Positions 28,047 to 37,643 of a stretch of DNA of 64,000 nt are shown here, piece after piece. Each line of letters starts with the position of its first letter. The first letter of the stretch is position 1. The stretch comes from Sphaerisporangium rufum. Lineage in GTDB: Bacteria; Actinomycetota; Actinomycetes; Streptosporangiales; Streptosporangiaceae. Below the pieces are notes generated by a model. The model worked only from the letters and a program-made list of their open reading frames with translations. It made no database searches and was not told the origin of the DNA. Both the position numbers and the translations under genes were made by a program. The stretch is taken from the NCBI RefSeq assembly GCF_016863395.1, contig NZ_BOOU01000003.1, positions 1 to 64,000 of the forward strand. Direction: 5' to 3'.

Positions 28047-29972
28047 ATGGGACAGGACGCCACGTTGAACGCGGGCGACATCGCCCGGCTCGCCGACGTC
28101 GGACGTGCCGCCGTCAGCAACTGGCGGCGCCGGTACGACGACTTCCCCCAGCCGGTGGGCGGCACGGCCGCGAGTCCGCTGTTCTCCCTGCCCGAGATCG
28201 AGGACTGGCTGCGCCGTAATGGCAAATCGTATGAGATGTCGCTGGGAGATCGGGCCTGGCAGGCGCTGAAGACCGCCGGGGACGATCTGCGTCTGGGCGA
28301 GCTGGTCGGCTGCGCCGGCGCCTTCCTGCTCTACCTGGCGCGCGAACCGGCCGCCGCGCGCCGCGCCGCCCGGGCGGCCGATCCGGCCGCGGTGCTGCGC
28401 CGGGACGCGGCCCGCGCCACCGCCGACCTCCCGGTCCGGCCGGACTGGAGCCTGGTCGGCGCCGGGCGGTACGCCCTGCTGGCCGACCTGGCCGCCGAAC
28501 AGGGGCCGGCCGCGGCCTTCGAGCTGCTGTGCGAGCGCTACGCCGAGGCCCACTCGCGGCAGCTGTCGGTCACCCGCCCGGACATCGTCGCGCTGCTGGC
28601 CGGGCTGGCCCGGCTGGAAGGGCAGGGCGGCACCGTGCTGGACCCGGCCTGCGGCGTCGGCGCCCTGCTGCTGCCGCTGGCCGGGGCGCGGCTGCTCGGC
28701 CAGGAGAGCGGCGAGGCGGCCGCGCTGGTCGCCGCCGCGCGCCTGCTGCTCGGCGGGGCGCGCGCCGAGATCGCCGCCGGCGACTCGCTGCGCGCCGACG
28801 GCTTTCCCGGCCGGCGGGCCGACATCGTGCTGTGCGACCCGCCGTTCAACGAGCGCGCCTGGGGTTACGAGGAGCTGACCGGCGACCCGCGGTGGGAGTA
28901 CGGCCTGCCGCCGCGCGGCGAGCCGGAGCTCGCCTGGGTCCAGCACTGCCTGGCGCACGTCCGGCCCGGCGGGCTGGTCGCCATCCTCATGCCGTCCGCC
29001 GCGGCCGGCCGGCGGCCCGGCAAGCGCATCCGCGGCAACCTGCTGCGGGCCGGCGCGCTGCGCGCGGTGGTGGCCCTGGGGCCCGGCGGGCCGGACCTGT
29101 GGCTGCTGCGCCGCCCGGAGCCGGGCGCGCGCCAGCCGTCCACCATGCTCGTCGCCGAGGCCGGTGACGAGCCGTCCGGCGTGCTGGACGCCTGGCGGGC
29201 CTTCGGCGCCGCCCCGGAGGCCGAGCCGCCCGGCGGCCGGGCGGTCCGCATCATCGACCTGCTGGACGACGAGATCGACCTGACCCCGGCCCGCTACCGG
29301 CCGCGGCACCCGAAGGAGGATCCGGCCCGCGCCTACGCCGCCGCCCGGGAGCGGTTCCAGGCGGCGGCCGCCGCGCTCGGCGGATCCCCGCCGCGGCTGG
29401 CCGCCCGCGCCGGCGACCTGCCGACCACGACCGTCGGCGAGCTGGTCCGGGCCGGGCTGGTCGGCTTCCACCAGGGTCCGGCCCGGCCGGCCGCCGGGCA
29501 CGGCGACCTGCCCATGCTGACCGTGGCGGACGTGGTGGCGGGCGGCCCGCCGTCCGGCCGCACCCGCCACGACCCCGGGCAGGTCGTGCTGGAGCCCGGT
29601 GACGTGGTCGCCACCGCCTCGGCCACCGAGTGCGCCGCGCGCACGGTGACCGAGGGCGGCGCGGTGCTCGGCCCGCAACTCCACCTGTACCGGGTGGACC
29701 CCGAGCGGCTGGACCCCGACTTCCTGGCCGGCCACCTGCGGTACGCCGGTACCGCCGGGACGGGCCGGGCCCATCCCGGCGCCAGCCGGGTCGACGCCCG
29801 CCGGGTGCGCATCCCCCGGCTCCCGCTGGCCGAGCAGCGGGCGCACGGCCGCGCGTTCCGCGAGCTGCTGGAGCTGGACGACCGGCTGCGCGAAACGAGC
29901 GCGCTGGGGCGGAAGCTGGTCGGGCTAGGCTTTGACGGGCTGGCCGGCGGTCATCTCCGGCCCGACGGCTGA
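28047..29972 (+). CDS. N6-adenine DNA methylase with N-terminal HTH and HsdS-like C-terminus
   Basis: A 641-residue protein. Residues about 6-40 form a MerR/AlpA-like helix-turn-helix (LNAGDIARLADVGRAAVSNWRRR). The SAM-binding motif is around D199 (VLDPACGVGALLL). The catalytic motif is D264-PPF. This is the gamma-class N6-adenine arrangement of type I HsdM enzymes. The last 120 residues (LPLAEQRAHGRAFRELLELDDRL) resemble the coiled-coil end of a specificity subunit, so one chain may both recognise and methylate DNA. No restriction gene is nearby. Start: ATG at 28047, 11 nt after AGGAG; GTG at 28038 is closer but too near that site. The kinase at 30013 follows by 40 nt. Confidence 0.88.
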   Translation: MGQDATLNAGDIARLADVGRAAVSNWRRRYDDFPQPVGGTAASPLFSLPEIEDWLRRNGKSYEMSLGDRAWQALKTAGDDLRLGELVGCAGAFLLYLAREPAAARRAARAADPAAVLRRDAARATADLPVRPDWSLVGAGRYALLADLAAEQGPAAAFELLCERYAEAHSRQLSVTRPDIVALLAGLARLEGQGGTVLDPACGVGALLLPLAGARLLGQESGEAAALVAAARLLLGGARAEIAAGDSLRADGFPGRRADIVLCDPPFNERAWGYEELTGDPRWEYGLPPRGEPELAWVQHCLAHVRPGGLVAILMPSAAAGRRPGKRIRGNLLRAGALRAVVALGPGGPDLWLLRRPEPGARQPSTMLVAEAGDEPSGVLDAWRAFGAAPEAEPPGGRAVRIIDLLDDEIDLTPARYRPRHPKEDPARAYAAARERFQAAAAALGGSPPRLAARAGDLPTTTVGELVRAGLVGFHQGPARPAAGHGDLPMLTVADVVAGGPPSGRTRHDPGQVVLEPGDVVATASATECAARTVTEGGAVLGPQLHLYRVDPERLDPDFLAGHLRYAGTAGTGRAHPGASRVDARRVRIPRLPLAEQRAHGRAFRELLELDDRLRETSALGRKLVGLGFDGLAGGHLRPDG

Positions 29973-30012
29973 GGTGCGGCCTTCCCCGAGCGAACCCCCA
30001 GGAGAGGCACGA

Positions 30013-30906
<894 letters not shown>

Positions 30907-30993
30907 CCGGCCGCCGCGCCGCGCCGCGCCGCGCGGGCCGGCCGATCGGGTATACCGGGATCGTCCGCCGCCGGCCGGAAGGAGAGTGACAGC

Positions 30994-32067
30994 GTGCGCC
31001 GCCGCCTGGAAAGGCTCGCCTCGATGGCGCCGTCGATCCTGCAGTGCTCGGTGGGCGCCGCGCTGGCCTGGTTCATCGCCCGGGAGTTCCTCGGGCACCC
31101 GCGGCCGTTCTTCGCCCCCATCGCCGTGGTCATCTGCGTGGGGGTCGCGGTCGGGCGGCGCGTCCGCCGGACGGCCGAGATGGTGGCGGGCGTCAGCCTC
31201 GGCATCGGGGTGGGCGACCTGCTGGTCGCCTGGATCGGCTCCGGCGCCTGGCAGATCGCCCTGGTGGTGGCGCTGGCGATGGCGATCGCGGTGCTGCTGG
31301 ACGAGGGCGGGGTGTTCGCGCTGCAGGCCGGCACCTCGGCCGTCCTGGTCGCCACCCTGCTGCCGCCCAGCGGCGTCGGCGGCCTCCAGCGCATGGTGGA
31401 CGCGCTCACCGGCGGGCTGGTGGCGCTGGCCATGGTGGCCCTGCTGCCCGCCGACCCGGTCGCCCTGGTCCACCGGCGCGGGCGCGTGGTGCTGGACGAG
31501 CTGGCCGACGCGCTGGAGGGGGCCGCGCAGGCGATCGCTTCCGCCGACCTTTCGCTGGCCGGTGACTGCCTGGACAAGGCGCGCGGCTCGCAGAAGGCGG
31601 TCGAGGACCTGCGCGCGGCGCTGGTGTCCGGCCGGGAGATCGCGTTGATCAGCCCGCTGCACTGGCGGGCCCGCGGCCGGCTGGCCCGCTACCAGGCGGC
31701 GAGCACGCCGCTCGACCACGCGCTGCGCAACACCCGGGTCCTGCTGCGCCGCACCATCGCCGCGCTGCGCGACCGCGAACCCATGTCGCCCGAGCTGCCC
31801 GACCGGCTGCGCGGCCTGGCGGAGGCCACCCGGCTGCTGCGCGACGAGCTCGCCGCCGGGGCGGACCCGGTGCGCGCCCGGCGCGGCGCCCTGGCCGTCG
31901 CCGACGGGCTGCGCGCCTCCGGCTCCCGGCACGCGGGCATCTCCACCCAGGTGGTGGCCGCCCAGCTCCGCTCCATCATCGTGGACCTGCTGGTCGCCGC
32001 GGGCACCGGCCGGGCCGCCGCCGCCGCGGCGCTGCCCGCGGAGGCCGGCCCGGGCGACTCCGGCTGA
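30994..32067 (+). CDS. FUSC/ArAE-type membrane transport protein
   Basis: A 357-residue protein. The N-terminal half has five or six membrane helices with the ArAE pattern (FFAPIAVVICVGVAVGRRVRR, GVGDLLVAWIGSG, AGTSAVLVATLLPP). The C-terminal half is cytoplasmic and helical (LADALEGAAQAIASADLSLA). Relatives export aromatic acids or similar compounds, but the substrate cannot be read here. Start: GTG at 30994 after GGAAGGAG. It lies 87 nt after the kinase gene, possibly in the same unit, and ends 15 nt before the convergent flavohaemoglobin gene. Confidence 0.85.
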   Translation: MRRRLERLASMAPSILQCSVGAALAWFIAREFLGHPRPFFAPIAVVICVGVAVGRRVRRTAEMVAGVSLGIGVGDLLVAWIGSGAWQIALVVALAMAIAVLLDEGGVFALQAGTSAVLVATLLPPSGVGGLQRMVDALTGGLVALAMVALLPADPVALVHRRGRVVLDELADALEGAAQAIASADLSLAGDCLDKARGSQKAVEDLRAALVSGREIALISPLHWRARGRLARYQAASTPLDHALRNTRVLLRRTIAALRDREPMSPELPDRLRGLAEATRLLRDELAAGADPVRARRGALAVADGLRASGSRHAGISTQVVAAQLRSIIVDLLVAAGTGRAAAAAALPAEAGPGDSG

Positions 32068-32082
32068 GCGGCCGGACGCGGC

Positions 32083-33222
32083 TCAGGCGGTGTGGACCAG
32101 CGGCGCGGCGGCGCCACCGGGGTCGTACTCGGTGTGGATCATTCTGGGCGGCACGCCGAGGCCGCGCAGCTGGCCCACGGTCACCCGCACCATGTCCGGC
32201 GAGCCGCAGACGTACACGTCCCCGTCCAGGGTCACCCGGTGGTTCTGCACCGCGTCGATCACCCGCTCGCGCCGCGGGTCGGCCGGGTCGTCCGACACCG
32301 CCTTGACCACTCGCAGCCGCCGGTGCGCGGAGCGCAGGGCCATCAGATCGGGCAGATCGTAGGCGTCGGTGTGCCGGCGGACGCCGTGGAACAGGTCGAT
32401 GTTCGGCCGCTCCGGCAGCCACATCGACTCCTCGACCATTGCCTTGAGCGGCGCCAGGCCGGTGCCGCCCGCGATGAACACCAGGTGCCGGGTGCTGGCC
32501 CGGTCCAGCAGCATGGCGCCGCGCGGCGGGCCGAGCAGCACGGTGTCGCCGGGCCGGGTGTGGTGGGCCAGCGCCGTGCTCACCCAGCCGCCCGGCACCA
32601 CCCGCACATGGAAGGTCAGCCGGTTGTCCGGCCGCGGAGCGTTGGCGATCGAGTACTGCCGCCACACCTTCGGCCAGACCGGCGTCTGCAGCGTGGCGTA
32701 CTGCCCCGCCCGGTACGGGTAGCGCTCGCGCGGCTCGACGGTGACCACCACGAGCTCCCGACCGCGCATCTCGTGCCCGACCACCACGGCCGGCCACACC
32801 GCGGGCGTGTGGGCCGCCTCCTGCTCGGCCGCGTGCACCATGACGTCGGCGACGAACCGGTAGGCGTCGATCCACGCGGCGTCGTACACCGCCCGCCACG
32901 CCGGGCCGACCTCGGCCCGCATCGCGTGCACCAGGCACCGGCCGACGGCCGGGTAGTGCTCGGGCAGCACCCCGTACTTGCGGTGGTCACGCGCCAGCTG
33001 GCCCAGGTACTCGGTGAGCCCGGGACCGTCCTCCAGGTTGAGCACCACCTGGGTGAGGGCGTGCAGCAGCCGGTCCCGCTGGGCGTTCATCGCCGGCGGG
33101 AACATCTCCCGCAGCTGCGGATGGTCGGCGAACAGCTTGGCGTAGAAGTGCACGCCGATCCGGTCGGCGACCGGCGCCACCACGTTCCAGCTCTGGCGGA
33201 TCACCGCGATGTCGACGGGCAT
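32083..33222 (-). CDS. Flavohaemoglobin-type nitric oxide dioxygenase
   Basis: A 379-residue cytoplasmic protein. Residues about 1-137 are a globin domain with FYAKLF (Tyr in the haem pocket), MNAQRDRLL (Gln) and the proximal His in the EHYPAVGRCLVHAM segment. The FAD domain (about 150-250) has RQYSIANAP. The NAD domain (about 255-379) has IAGGTGLAPLKAM and YVCGSPDM. These enzymes turn nitric oxide and oxygen into nitrate using NAD(P)H. Slightly shorter than Hmp of Escherichia coli (about 396). Start: ATG at 33222 after GGAGTG. The PPOX gene ends 4 nt upstream, so both are co-transcribed. Confidence 0.92.
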   Translation of the reverse strand: MPVDIAVIRQSWNVVAPVADRIGVHFYAKLFADHPQLREMFPPAMNAQRDRLLHALTQVVLNLEDGPGLTEYLGQLARDHRKYGVLPEHYPAVGRCLVHAMRAEVGPAWRAVYDAAWIDAYRFVADVMVHAAEQEAAHTPAVWPAVVVGHEMRGRELVVVTVEPRERYPYRAGQYATLQTPVWPKVWRQYSIANAPRPDNRLTFHVRVVPGGWVSTALAHHTRPGDTVLLGPPRGAMLLDRASTRHLVFIAGGTGLAPLKAMVEESMWLPERPNIDLFHGVRRHTDAYDLPDLMALRSAHRRLRVVKAVSDDPADPRRERVIDAVQNHRVTLDGDVYVCGSPDMVRVTVGQLRGLGVPPRMIHTEYDPGGAAAPLVHTA

Positions 33223-33226
33223 GGCA

Positions 33227-33949
33227 TCACTCCGGTGGCCGGGCGACTGCCGCGCGGCCGGTGTCCTGGCCGGTCACCCCGGCCGCCTTGGCGGCGGTGA
33301 CGCCGAAGTGGTCCTCACCGGGCGGCCGCCGGCGCTGGGCCGTGCGCCGGTCCTGGCGGGCGAGCAGCGGGATGTGCTTGGAGCAGTGGATGTAGGCCTC
33401 CTCGACCTCGACCGCGACCCACCGGTCCGTCCGGCGGCCGGGTGCGGTCCGGTCCTCGTCCTCCAGCCCGAACCGGGCGGCGGCATCGTACGCCGTAATG
33501 ATCGTAGCCGCCCCGTTCACATGCAGGCCCACCCGGTCGGTGAAGAAGTCCATGAACAGCAGGCTGATGTGCGGGTTCTCCATGATGTTCCCCATGCCGG
33601 CCAGCACCCCGTTGCCCCGGTACTCGGGGTAGATCAGGCGGTCGTCGCCGAGTACGCGGACGAAGCCGGGCGGGCCGGCGCGGAAGGAGGTGTCGCAGTT
33701 GCCCCGGGCGTCCGCGGTGCCGACGAACACCATCTCCTGCCGGGCGACGAACTCCACCATCTCGGGGGTCAGCCGGTCGGTCATCTGCCGGTCGTAGAAG
33801 CGCGTCGCCCGCTCGCGAGTGCCGAAGAGCTCCTGCAGGACGTGCTCGCCGTTCGATCCGGGCAGGCCGTCGCCGCCATGATCGCCGCCATGATCGCCGC
33901 CCTGCGACCGCTCGCGTTCCTGGCCATCGTCCGCCGCATGCCGGCCCAT
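33227..33949 (-). CDS. Pyridoxamine 5'-phosphate oxidase-family protein
   Basis: A 240-residue protein with a split-barrel flavin-binding fold of the PPOX class (RLTPEMVEFVARQEMVFVGTAD, GPPGFVRVLGDDRL, YRGNGVLAGMGNIMENPHI). The N-terminus is acidic and His-rich with a GGDHGGDH repeat. The C-terminus carries AYIHCSKHIPLL, seen in relatives that use FMN or F420. Probably an oxidoreductase; the substrate is unknown. Start: ATG at 33949 directly after GAGGGGAG, preferred over an upstream ATG at 34021 with a poor ribosome site. It is the first gene of a two-gene unit with flavohaemoglobin, which suggests nitrosative or oxidative stress. Confidence 0.85.
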   Translation of the reverse strand: MGRHAADDGQERERSQGGDHGGDHGGDGLPGSNGEHVLQELFGTRERATRFYDRQMTDRLTPEMVEFVARQEMVFVGTADARGNCDTSFRAGPPGFVRVLGDDRLIYPEYRGNGVLAGMGNIMENPHISLLFMDFFTDRVGLHVNGAATIITAYDAAARFGLEDEDRTAPGRRTDRWVAVEVEEAYIHCSKHIPLLARQDRRTAQRRRPPGEDHFGVTAAKAAGVTGQDTGRAAVARPPE

Positions 33950-34241
33950 CGGGCTCCCCTCGCCGTCGCGCTCGCGCTTCGTCTCCGTGACCGGCCCGCC
34001 ACCGGGCAGGGCCGGCCCCATGCACCATTCGTCACTTTAATGAACAAGGTCATCATCAGTCAGCCCTCTCGATGGGATCTTCTGACTGGACCGGTCATCC
34101 GGCTCCGCCGGCCCGGGCCGCGACGGGACCTCGCCCGGGCGGGGGCGGCGGTGACCGGACCGGCGCGTGCGGCCGCACCGTCCCGTTTGACCGGGTCACG
34201 GGGGGTAAGGAAGGCGGAACCCGTGATCGTGAGGAGCGCAG

Positions 34242-35195
34242 ATGACCACCTTCGGGTACTTCCTGTCCAGCGAGGAGCACGAGCCGAAAGAACTGGTACG
34301 GCAGGCGAAGATGGCGGAGCGGGCCGGCTTCCGGAGCCTGTGGATCTCCGACCACTTCCATCCGTGGATCGACGAGCAGGGGCACAGCCCGTTCGTCTGG
34401 TCGGTCATCGGCGCGGTCGCCGAGGCCACCTCGCTGCCCATCACCACCGCGGTGACCTGCCCGCTGGTGCGCATCCACCCGGCGATCATCGCGCAGGCGG
34501 CGGCCACCACCGCCTCGCTCACCGGCGGCCGCTTCCGGCTCGGCGTCGGCACCGGCGAGGCGCTCAACGAGCACATCATCGACACCCGCTGGCCGCCGGC
34601 CGCCGAGCGGCTGGAGATGCTGGAGGAGGCGGTCGGCCTGATGCGGCGGTTGTGGACCGGCGAGCTGGTCACCCATCGCGGCACCCACTACAAGGTGGAC
34701 ACCGCGCGGCTGTACACGCTGCCGGACGAGCCCCCGCCGGTGTACATCTCCGGCTTCGGCGACAAGTCGATCGAGTTGGCGGGCCGGATCGGCGACGGTT
34801 ACATCAGCACCGGGCCGTCCGCCGAGTCCGTGGCGAAGTTCCATGCCGCGGGCGGCGAGGGCAAGCCGGTCCAGGGCGGGCTGAAAGTCTGCCACGCCCC
34901 CGACGCCGCGCAGGCCCGCACGACGGTGCACCGCCTGTGGCCCAACCAGGGCATCCAGGGCGAGGCCGCCCAGCTGCTGCCGTTGCCCCGCCACTTCGAG
35001 CAGCTCGCCGAGATGGTCACCGAGGAGCAGGCCGCCGGCGGCACCCCCTGCGGCCCGGACCCCGAGGAGCACGTCAAGGCGATCACCGAGTACGTCGAGG
35101 CCGGCTTCGACGAGGTCTACGTCAGCCAGATCGGCCCCGACCAGGACGCCTTCTTCGACTTCTACGCCAAGGAGGTCCTCCCCCGCCTGGGTTAG
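34242..35195 (+). CDS. LLM-class F420-dependent oxidoreductase
   Basis: A 317-residue TIM-barrel enzyme of the luciferase-like monooxygenase class. Typical segments: FGYFLSSEEHEP, MAERAGFRSLWISDHFHPW, GRFRLGVGTGEALNEHI, PVYISGFGDKSIELAGRIGDGYI, and the C-terminal EYVEAGFDEVYVSQIGP. It closely follows the subfamily related to F420-dependent glucose-6-phosphate dehydrogenase (TIGR03557 type). It transfers hydride to or from coenzyme F420; the substrate is unknown. Start: ATG at 34242 after GAGGAGCG. A strong terminator at 35220 follows, so it is a single-gene unit. Confidence 0.9.
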   Translation: MTTFGYFLSSEEHEPKELVRQAKMAERAGFRSLWISDHFHPWIDEQGHSPFVWSVIGAVAEATSLPITTAVTCPLVRIHPAIIAQAAATTASLTGGRFRLGVGTGEALNEHIIDTRWPPAAERLEMLEEAVGLMRRLWTGELVTHRGTHYKVDTARLYTLPDEPPPVYISGFGDKSIELAGRIGDGYISTGPSAESVAKFHAAGGEGKPVQGGLKVCHAPDAAQARTTVHRLWPNQGIQGEAAQLLPLPRHFEQLAEMVTEEQAAGGTPCGPDPEEHVKAITEYVEAGFDEVYVSQIGPDQDAFFDFYAKEVLPRLG

Positions 35196-35219
35196 CCCGC
35201 CCCTGGGCCGGCCCGCCCG

Positions 35220-35261
35220 GCAGGCGCCGGGCGGCGACGCCTCCGGCCGCCCGGCGCCTGC
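35220..35261 (+). terminator. Terminator after the F420-type oxidoreductase gene
   Basis: A perfect 16-bp stem (35220-35235 with 35246-35261) and a 10-nt loop, 25 nt past the stop codon. It isolates the oxidoreductase gene from the sugar importer operon. Confidence 0.72.
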
Positions 35262-35281
35262 TCAGCCCGCGTTTCCGCTGG

Positions 35282-35310
35282 TTTACTCCGCCGGAGCAGG
35301 GAAGTACGAG
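35282..35310 (+). promoter_or_regulatory. Promoter of the sugar importer operon with embedded palindrome
   Basis: TTTACT (35282-35287), a 17-nt spacer and TACGAG (35305-35310). Between them CTCCGCCGGAG (35286-35296) is an 11-bp palindrome about the central C, well placed for a LacI- or GntR-type repressor. It does not resemble the CelR box, so this importer is probably under a different regulator. Confidence 0.4.
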
Positions 35311-35343
35311 TCGGTCAAGCAGGAAGTAGAGAAAGGTACGGCC

Positions 35344-36705
35344 TTGACCGGTTCGCGAGTGTGCCGTACAGCGGTGGCCGTCGTCCTGGCCGGCGGGCTC
35401 GCCGCCTGCGGCGGGGTGGGTTCGTCCGGCGGCGGCACCGGCGGTGCGAGCAGCGGCGGCGAGGGCGGCGCGCTGACCACCATGGGTTTCGGATTTCCGG
35501 ACGAGATCGCCACCGTCCGGGTGGACGCCTTCAAGAAGGCCTATCCGGACGTGCGGCTGGCGGTCAACGAGGGGCAGTTCGACGAGCAGGCGTTCCTGTC
35601 GGCCGTGGCGGCCGGCAACCCGCCGGACGTGGTCTACCTGCCGCGCGACAAGATCGGCGGCTACGCGGCGCGCGGCGCGATCCAGCCGCTGGACGAGTGC
35701 GTGGCCACCGAGCGCATCGCCACCGGCGACTTCTACCCGGCCGCCCAGCAGCAGGTGAAGTACGCCGGCAAATGGTACGCCGTGCCGGAGTTCTACAACT
35801 CCATCATCCTGCTGGTCAACGACAAGGCCGCCAAGGACGCCGGGGTGGACCCCAAGTCCATCGACACCTCCGACTGGGACGGGCTGGCGAAGCTGGCCGA
35901 GAAGATGACCAGGCGGGACGGGAACCGGATCAAGCGGTTCGGTTTCTATCCCAAGCTGCCGGAGTTCCTGCCGCTGTGGGCCAAGGCCAACGGCGCCGAC
36001 ATCCTCTCGGCCGACGGGCGCACCGCCCACCTTTCCGACCCCAAGGTGGTCGAGGCGCTGGAGTACGCCACCGGCCTGGTCAAGGCGCAGGGCGGCTGGA
36101 CCGGGCTGAAGGCCTTCACCGACACCTTCGACTACTTCGGCGCGGAGAACCCCTTCACCAAGGACCAGATCGGCATGATGCCGACCGAGCAGTACCTGGT
36201 CAGCTCGATGGCGGGCACCTCGCCGGACGCCGGCATCACCGTGCTGCCGTTCAAGGGCCGCGACGGGCGGCCGGTCAACAACGTGGGCGGCAACGCCTGG
36301 GTGATGCCGAAGGGCGCCAAGAACCCGCAGGCCGCCTGCCGGTGGATGAAGACCATGACCGCCAAGGACACCTGGATCGCCGCCGCCCGGGCCCGCGCCG
36401 ACAAGCGGGCCAAGGAAGGCAAGATCAATATCGGCACCTACACCGGCAACGCCGCCGCCGACGAGGTGATCTTCTCCCAGATCGTCAAGCCGAGCGGCAA
36501 GCCGGCCTACGACGACGCGGTCAAGGTGATCCGGTCGGTGCAGCAGGCCGGGTTCGTGGTCCCGCAGTCGGCCGCCGCCGCCGAGTTCGTCAAGACCTGG
36601 CAGGACGCCTCGACCCGGGTGCTGCTCGGCCGGCAGGACGCGGCCGGCTCGCTGGACAAGGCCCAGCGCGACGCGCAACGCGCCCTGGACGAGGCCGCGC
36701 AGTGA
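35344..36705 (+). CDS. Extracellular sugar-binding lipoprotein of an ABC importer
   Basis: A 453-residue lipoprotein. The signal peptide ends in a lipobox with C22 (VLAGGLAAC), so the mature protein is lipid-anchored outside the membrane. The body is a family-1 solute-binding protein (VRVDAFKKAYPDVRL, GNPPDVVYLPRDKIGGY, KWYAVPEFYNS, NVGGNAWVMPKGAKNP). It captures a sugar or oligosaccharide for the two permeases that follow. Start: TTG at 35344 with AAAGG 8 nt upstream. Its stop overlaps the GTG of the first permease (GTGA). The sugar cannot be deduced. Confidence 0.92.
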   Translation: MTGSRVCRTAVAVVLAGGLAACGGVGSSGGGTGGASSGGEGGALTTMGFGFPDEIATVRVDAFKKAYPDVRLAVNEGQFDEQAFLSAVAAGNPPDVVYLPRDKIGGYAARGAIQPLDECVATERIATGDFYPAAQQQVKYAGKWYAVPEFYNSIILLVNDKAAKDAGVDPKSIDTSDWDGLAKLAEKMTRRDGNRIKRFGFYPKLPEFLPLWAKANGADILSADGRTAHLSDPKVVEALEYATGLVKAQGGWTGLKAFTDTFDYFGAENPFTKDQIGMMPTEQYLVSSMAGTSPDAGITVLPFKGRDGRPVNNVGGNAWVMPKGAKNPQAACRWMKTMTAKDTWIAAARARADKRAKEGKINIGTYTGNAAADEVIFSQIVKPSGKPAYDDAVKVIRSVQQAGFVVPQSAAAAEFVKTWQDASTRVLLGRQDAAGSLDKAQRDAQRALDEAAQ

Positions 36706-37643
36706 CGACCGCCGCGCCGGCCGGTCGCCGGGTGCGCCGGCTGCGGCCGGAGACCCGGTGGGCGTACATCTTCATGGTGCCGTGGCTAGTGGGCCTGCTG
36801 GTCTTCCAGCTCGGCCCGATGATCGCCAGCCTGGCGCTCTCCTTCGCCGACTACGACCTGATCTCCGCCCCCCGGTTCACCGGCCTGGACAACTACGCCC
36901 GCATGCTGGAGGACGACAAGGTGGCCCGGGCGGTGGGCAACACCGCGCTCTACACCGCGCTGCACGTACCGCTGGCCGTCGTGCTGGCGCTGGTGCTGGC
37001 GCTGGTCCTCAACCGGATCACCGGCCGGGCGGCCGGCGCGTTCCGCACGATCTTCTACCTGCCGTCGATGACCCCGTACGTCGCGGTCGGCGTGCTGTTC
37101 CTGTTCCTGCTCAACGGCCAGGCCGGCATGGTGAACGACTTCCTGGCGCTGTTCGGGATCTCCGGCCCGCAGTGGACCACCGACCCGGACTGGATCCTGC
37201 CCGGCATCGTGCTGATGTCGCTGTGGAACCTCGGCTCCACCACGATCATCCTGTTCGCCGCGCTGCGCAACGTGCCGCGCGAGCTGGCCGAGGCCGCCAT
37301 GATCGACGGCGCCGGCCCCTGGCAGCGGTTCCGCTCGGTGACGCTGCCGATGATCAGCTCGGCGCTGTTCTTCGTGGTCATCATCAACACGATCACGTCG
37401 CTGCAGATGTTCGACCAGGTCTACACGATGTTCTTCGGCAACCAGATCGCCCAGCAGTCCTCCGGCGACGCGGCGCTGTTCTACGTCGTCTACCTGTTCC
37501 AGCAGGCCTTCCAGTTCCTGCACATGGGATACGCCTCCGCGCTCGCCTGGCTGCTGTTCCTGGTGATCGCGGTGATCACGCTGATCCAGGTGAAGGTGGG
37601 GAACCGGCTGGTGTATTACGAGGCCGAGGAGCACGCCGGATGA
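36702..37643 (+). CDS. Sugar ABC transporter permease (MalF type)
   Basis: A 313-residue permease with six membrane helices, beginning at WAYIFMVPWLVGLLVFQLGP. The cytoplasmic coupling loop is ELAEAAMIDGAGPWQRFRSVTLP (EAA motif), which docks to an ATPase. Start: GTG at 36702, overlapping the binding-protein stop. Its stop overlaps the ATG of the next permease (ATGA). Earlier in-frame starts fall inside the binding-protein gene and are not used. Confidence 0.93.
   Translation: MTTAAPAGRRVRRLRPETRWAYIFMVPWLVGLLVFQLGPMIASLALSFADYDLISAPRFTGLDNYARMLEDDKVARAVGNTALYTALHVPLAVVLALVLALVLNRITGRAAGAFRTIFYLPSMTPYVAVGVLFLFLLNGQAGMVNDFLALFGISGPQWTTDPDWILPGIVLMSLWNLGSTTIILFAALRNVPRELAEAAMIDGAGPWQRFRSVTLPMISSALFFVVIINTITSLQMFDQVYTMFFGNQIAQQSSGDAALFYVVYLFQQAFQFLHMGYASALAWLLFLVIAVITLIQVKVGNRLVYYEAEEHAG

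Noticed and set aside
28047-29972. Complete type I restriction-modification locus
   Set aside because: No HsdR or separate HsdS gene is adjacent, so this is an orphan methylase.
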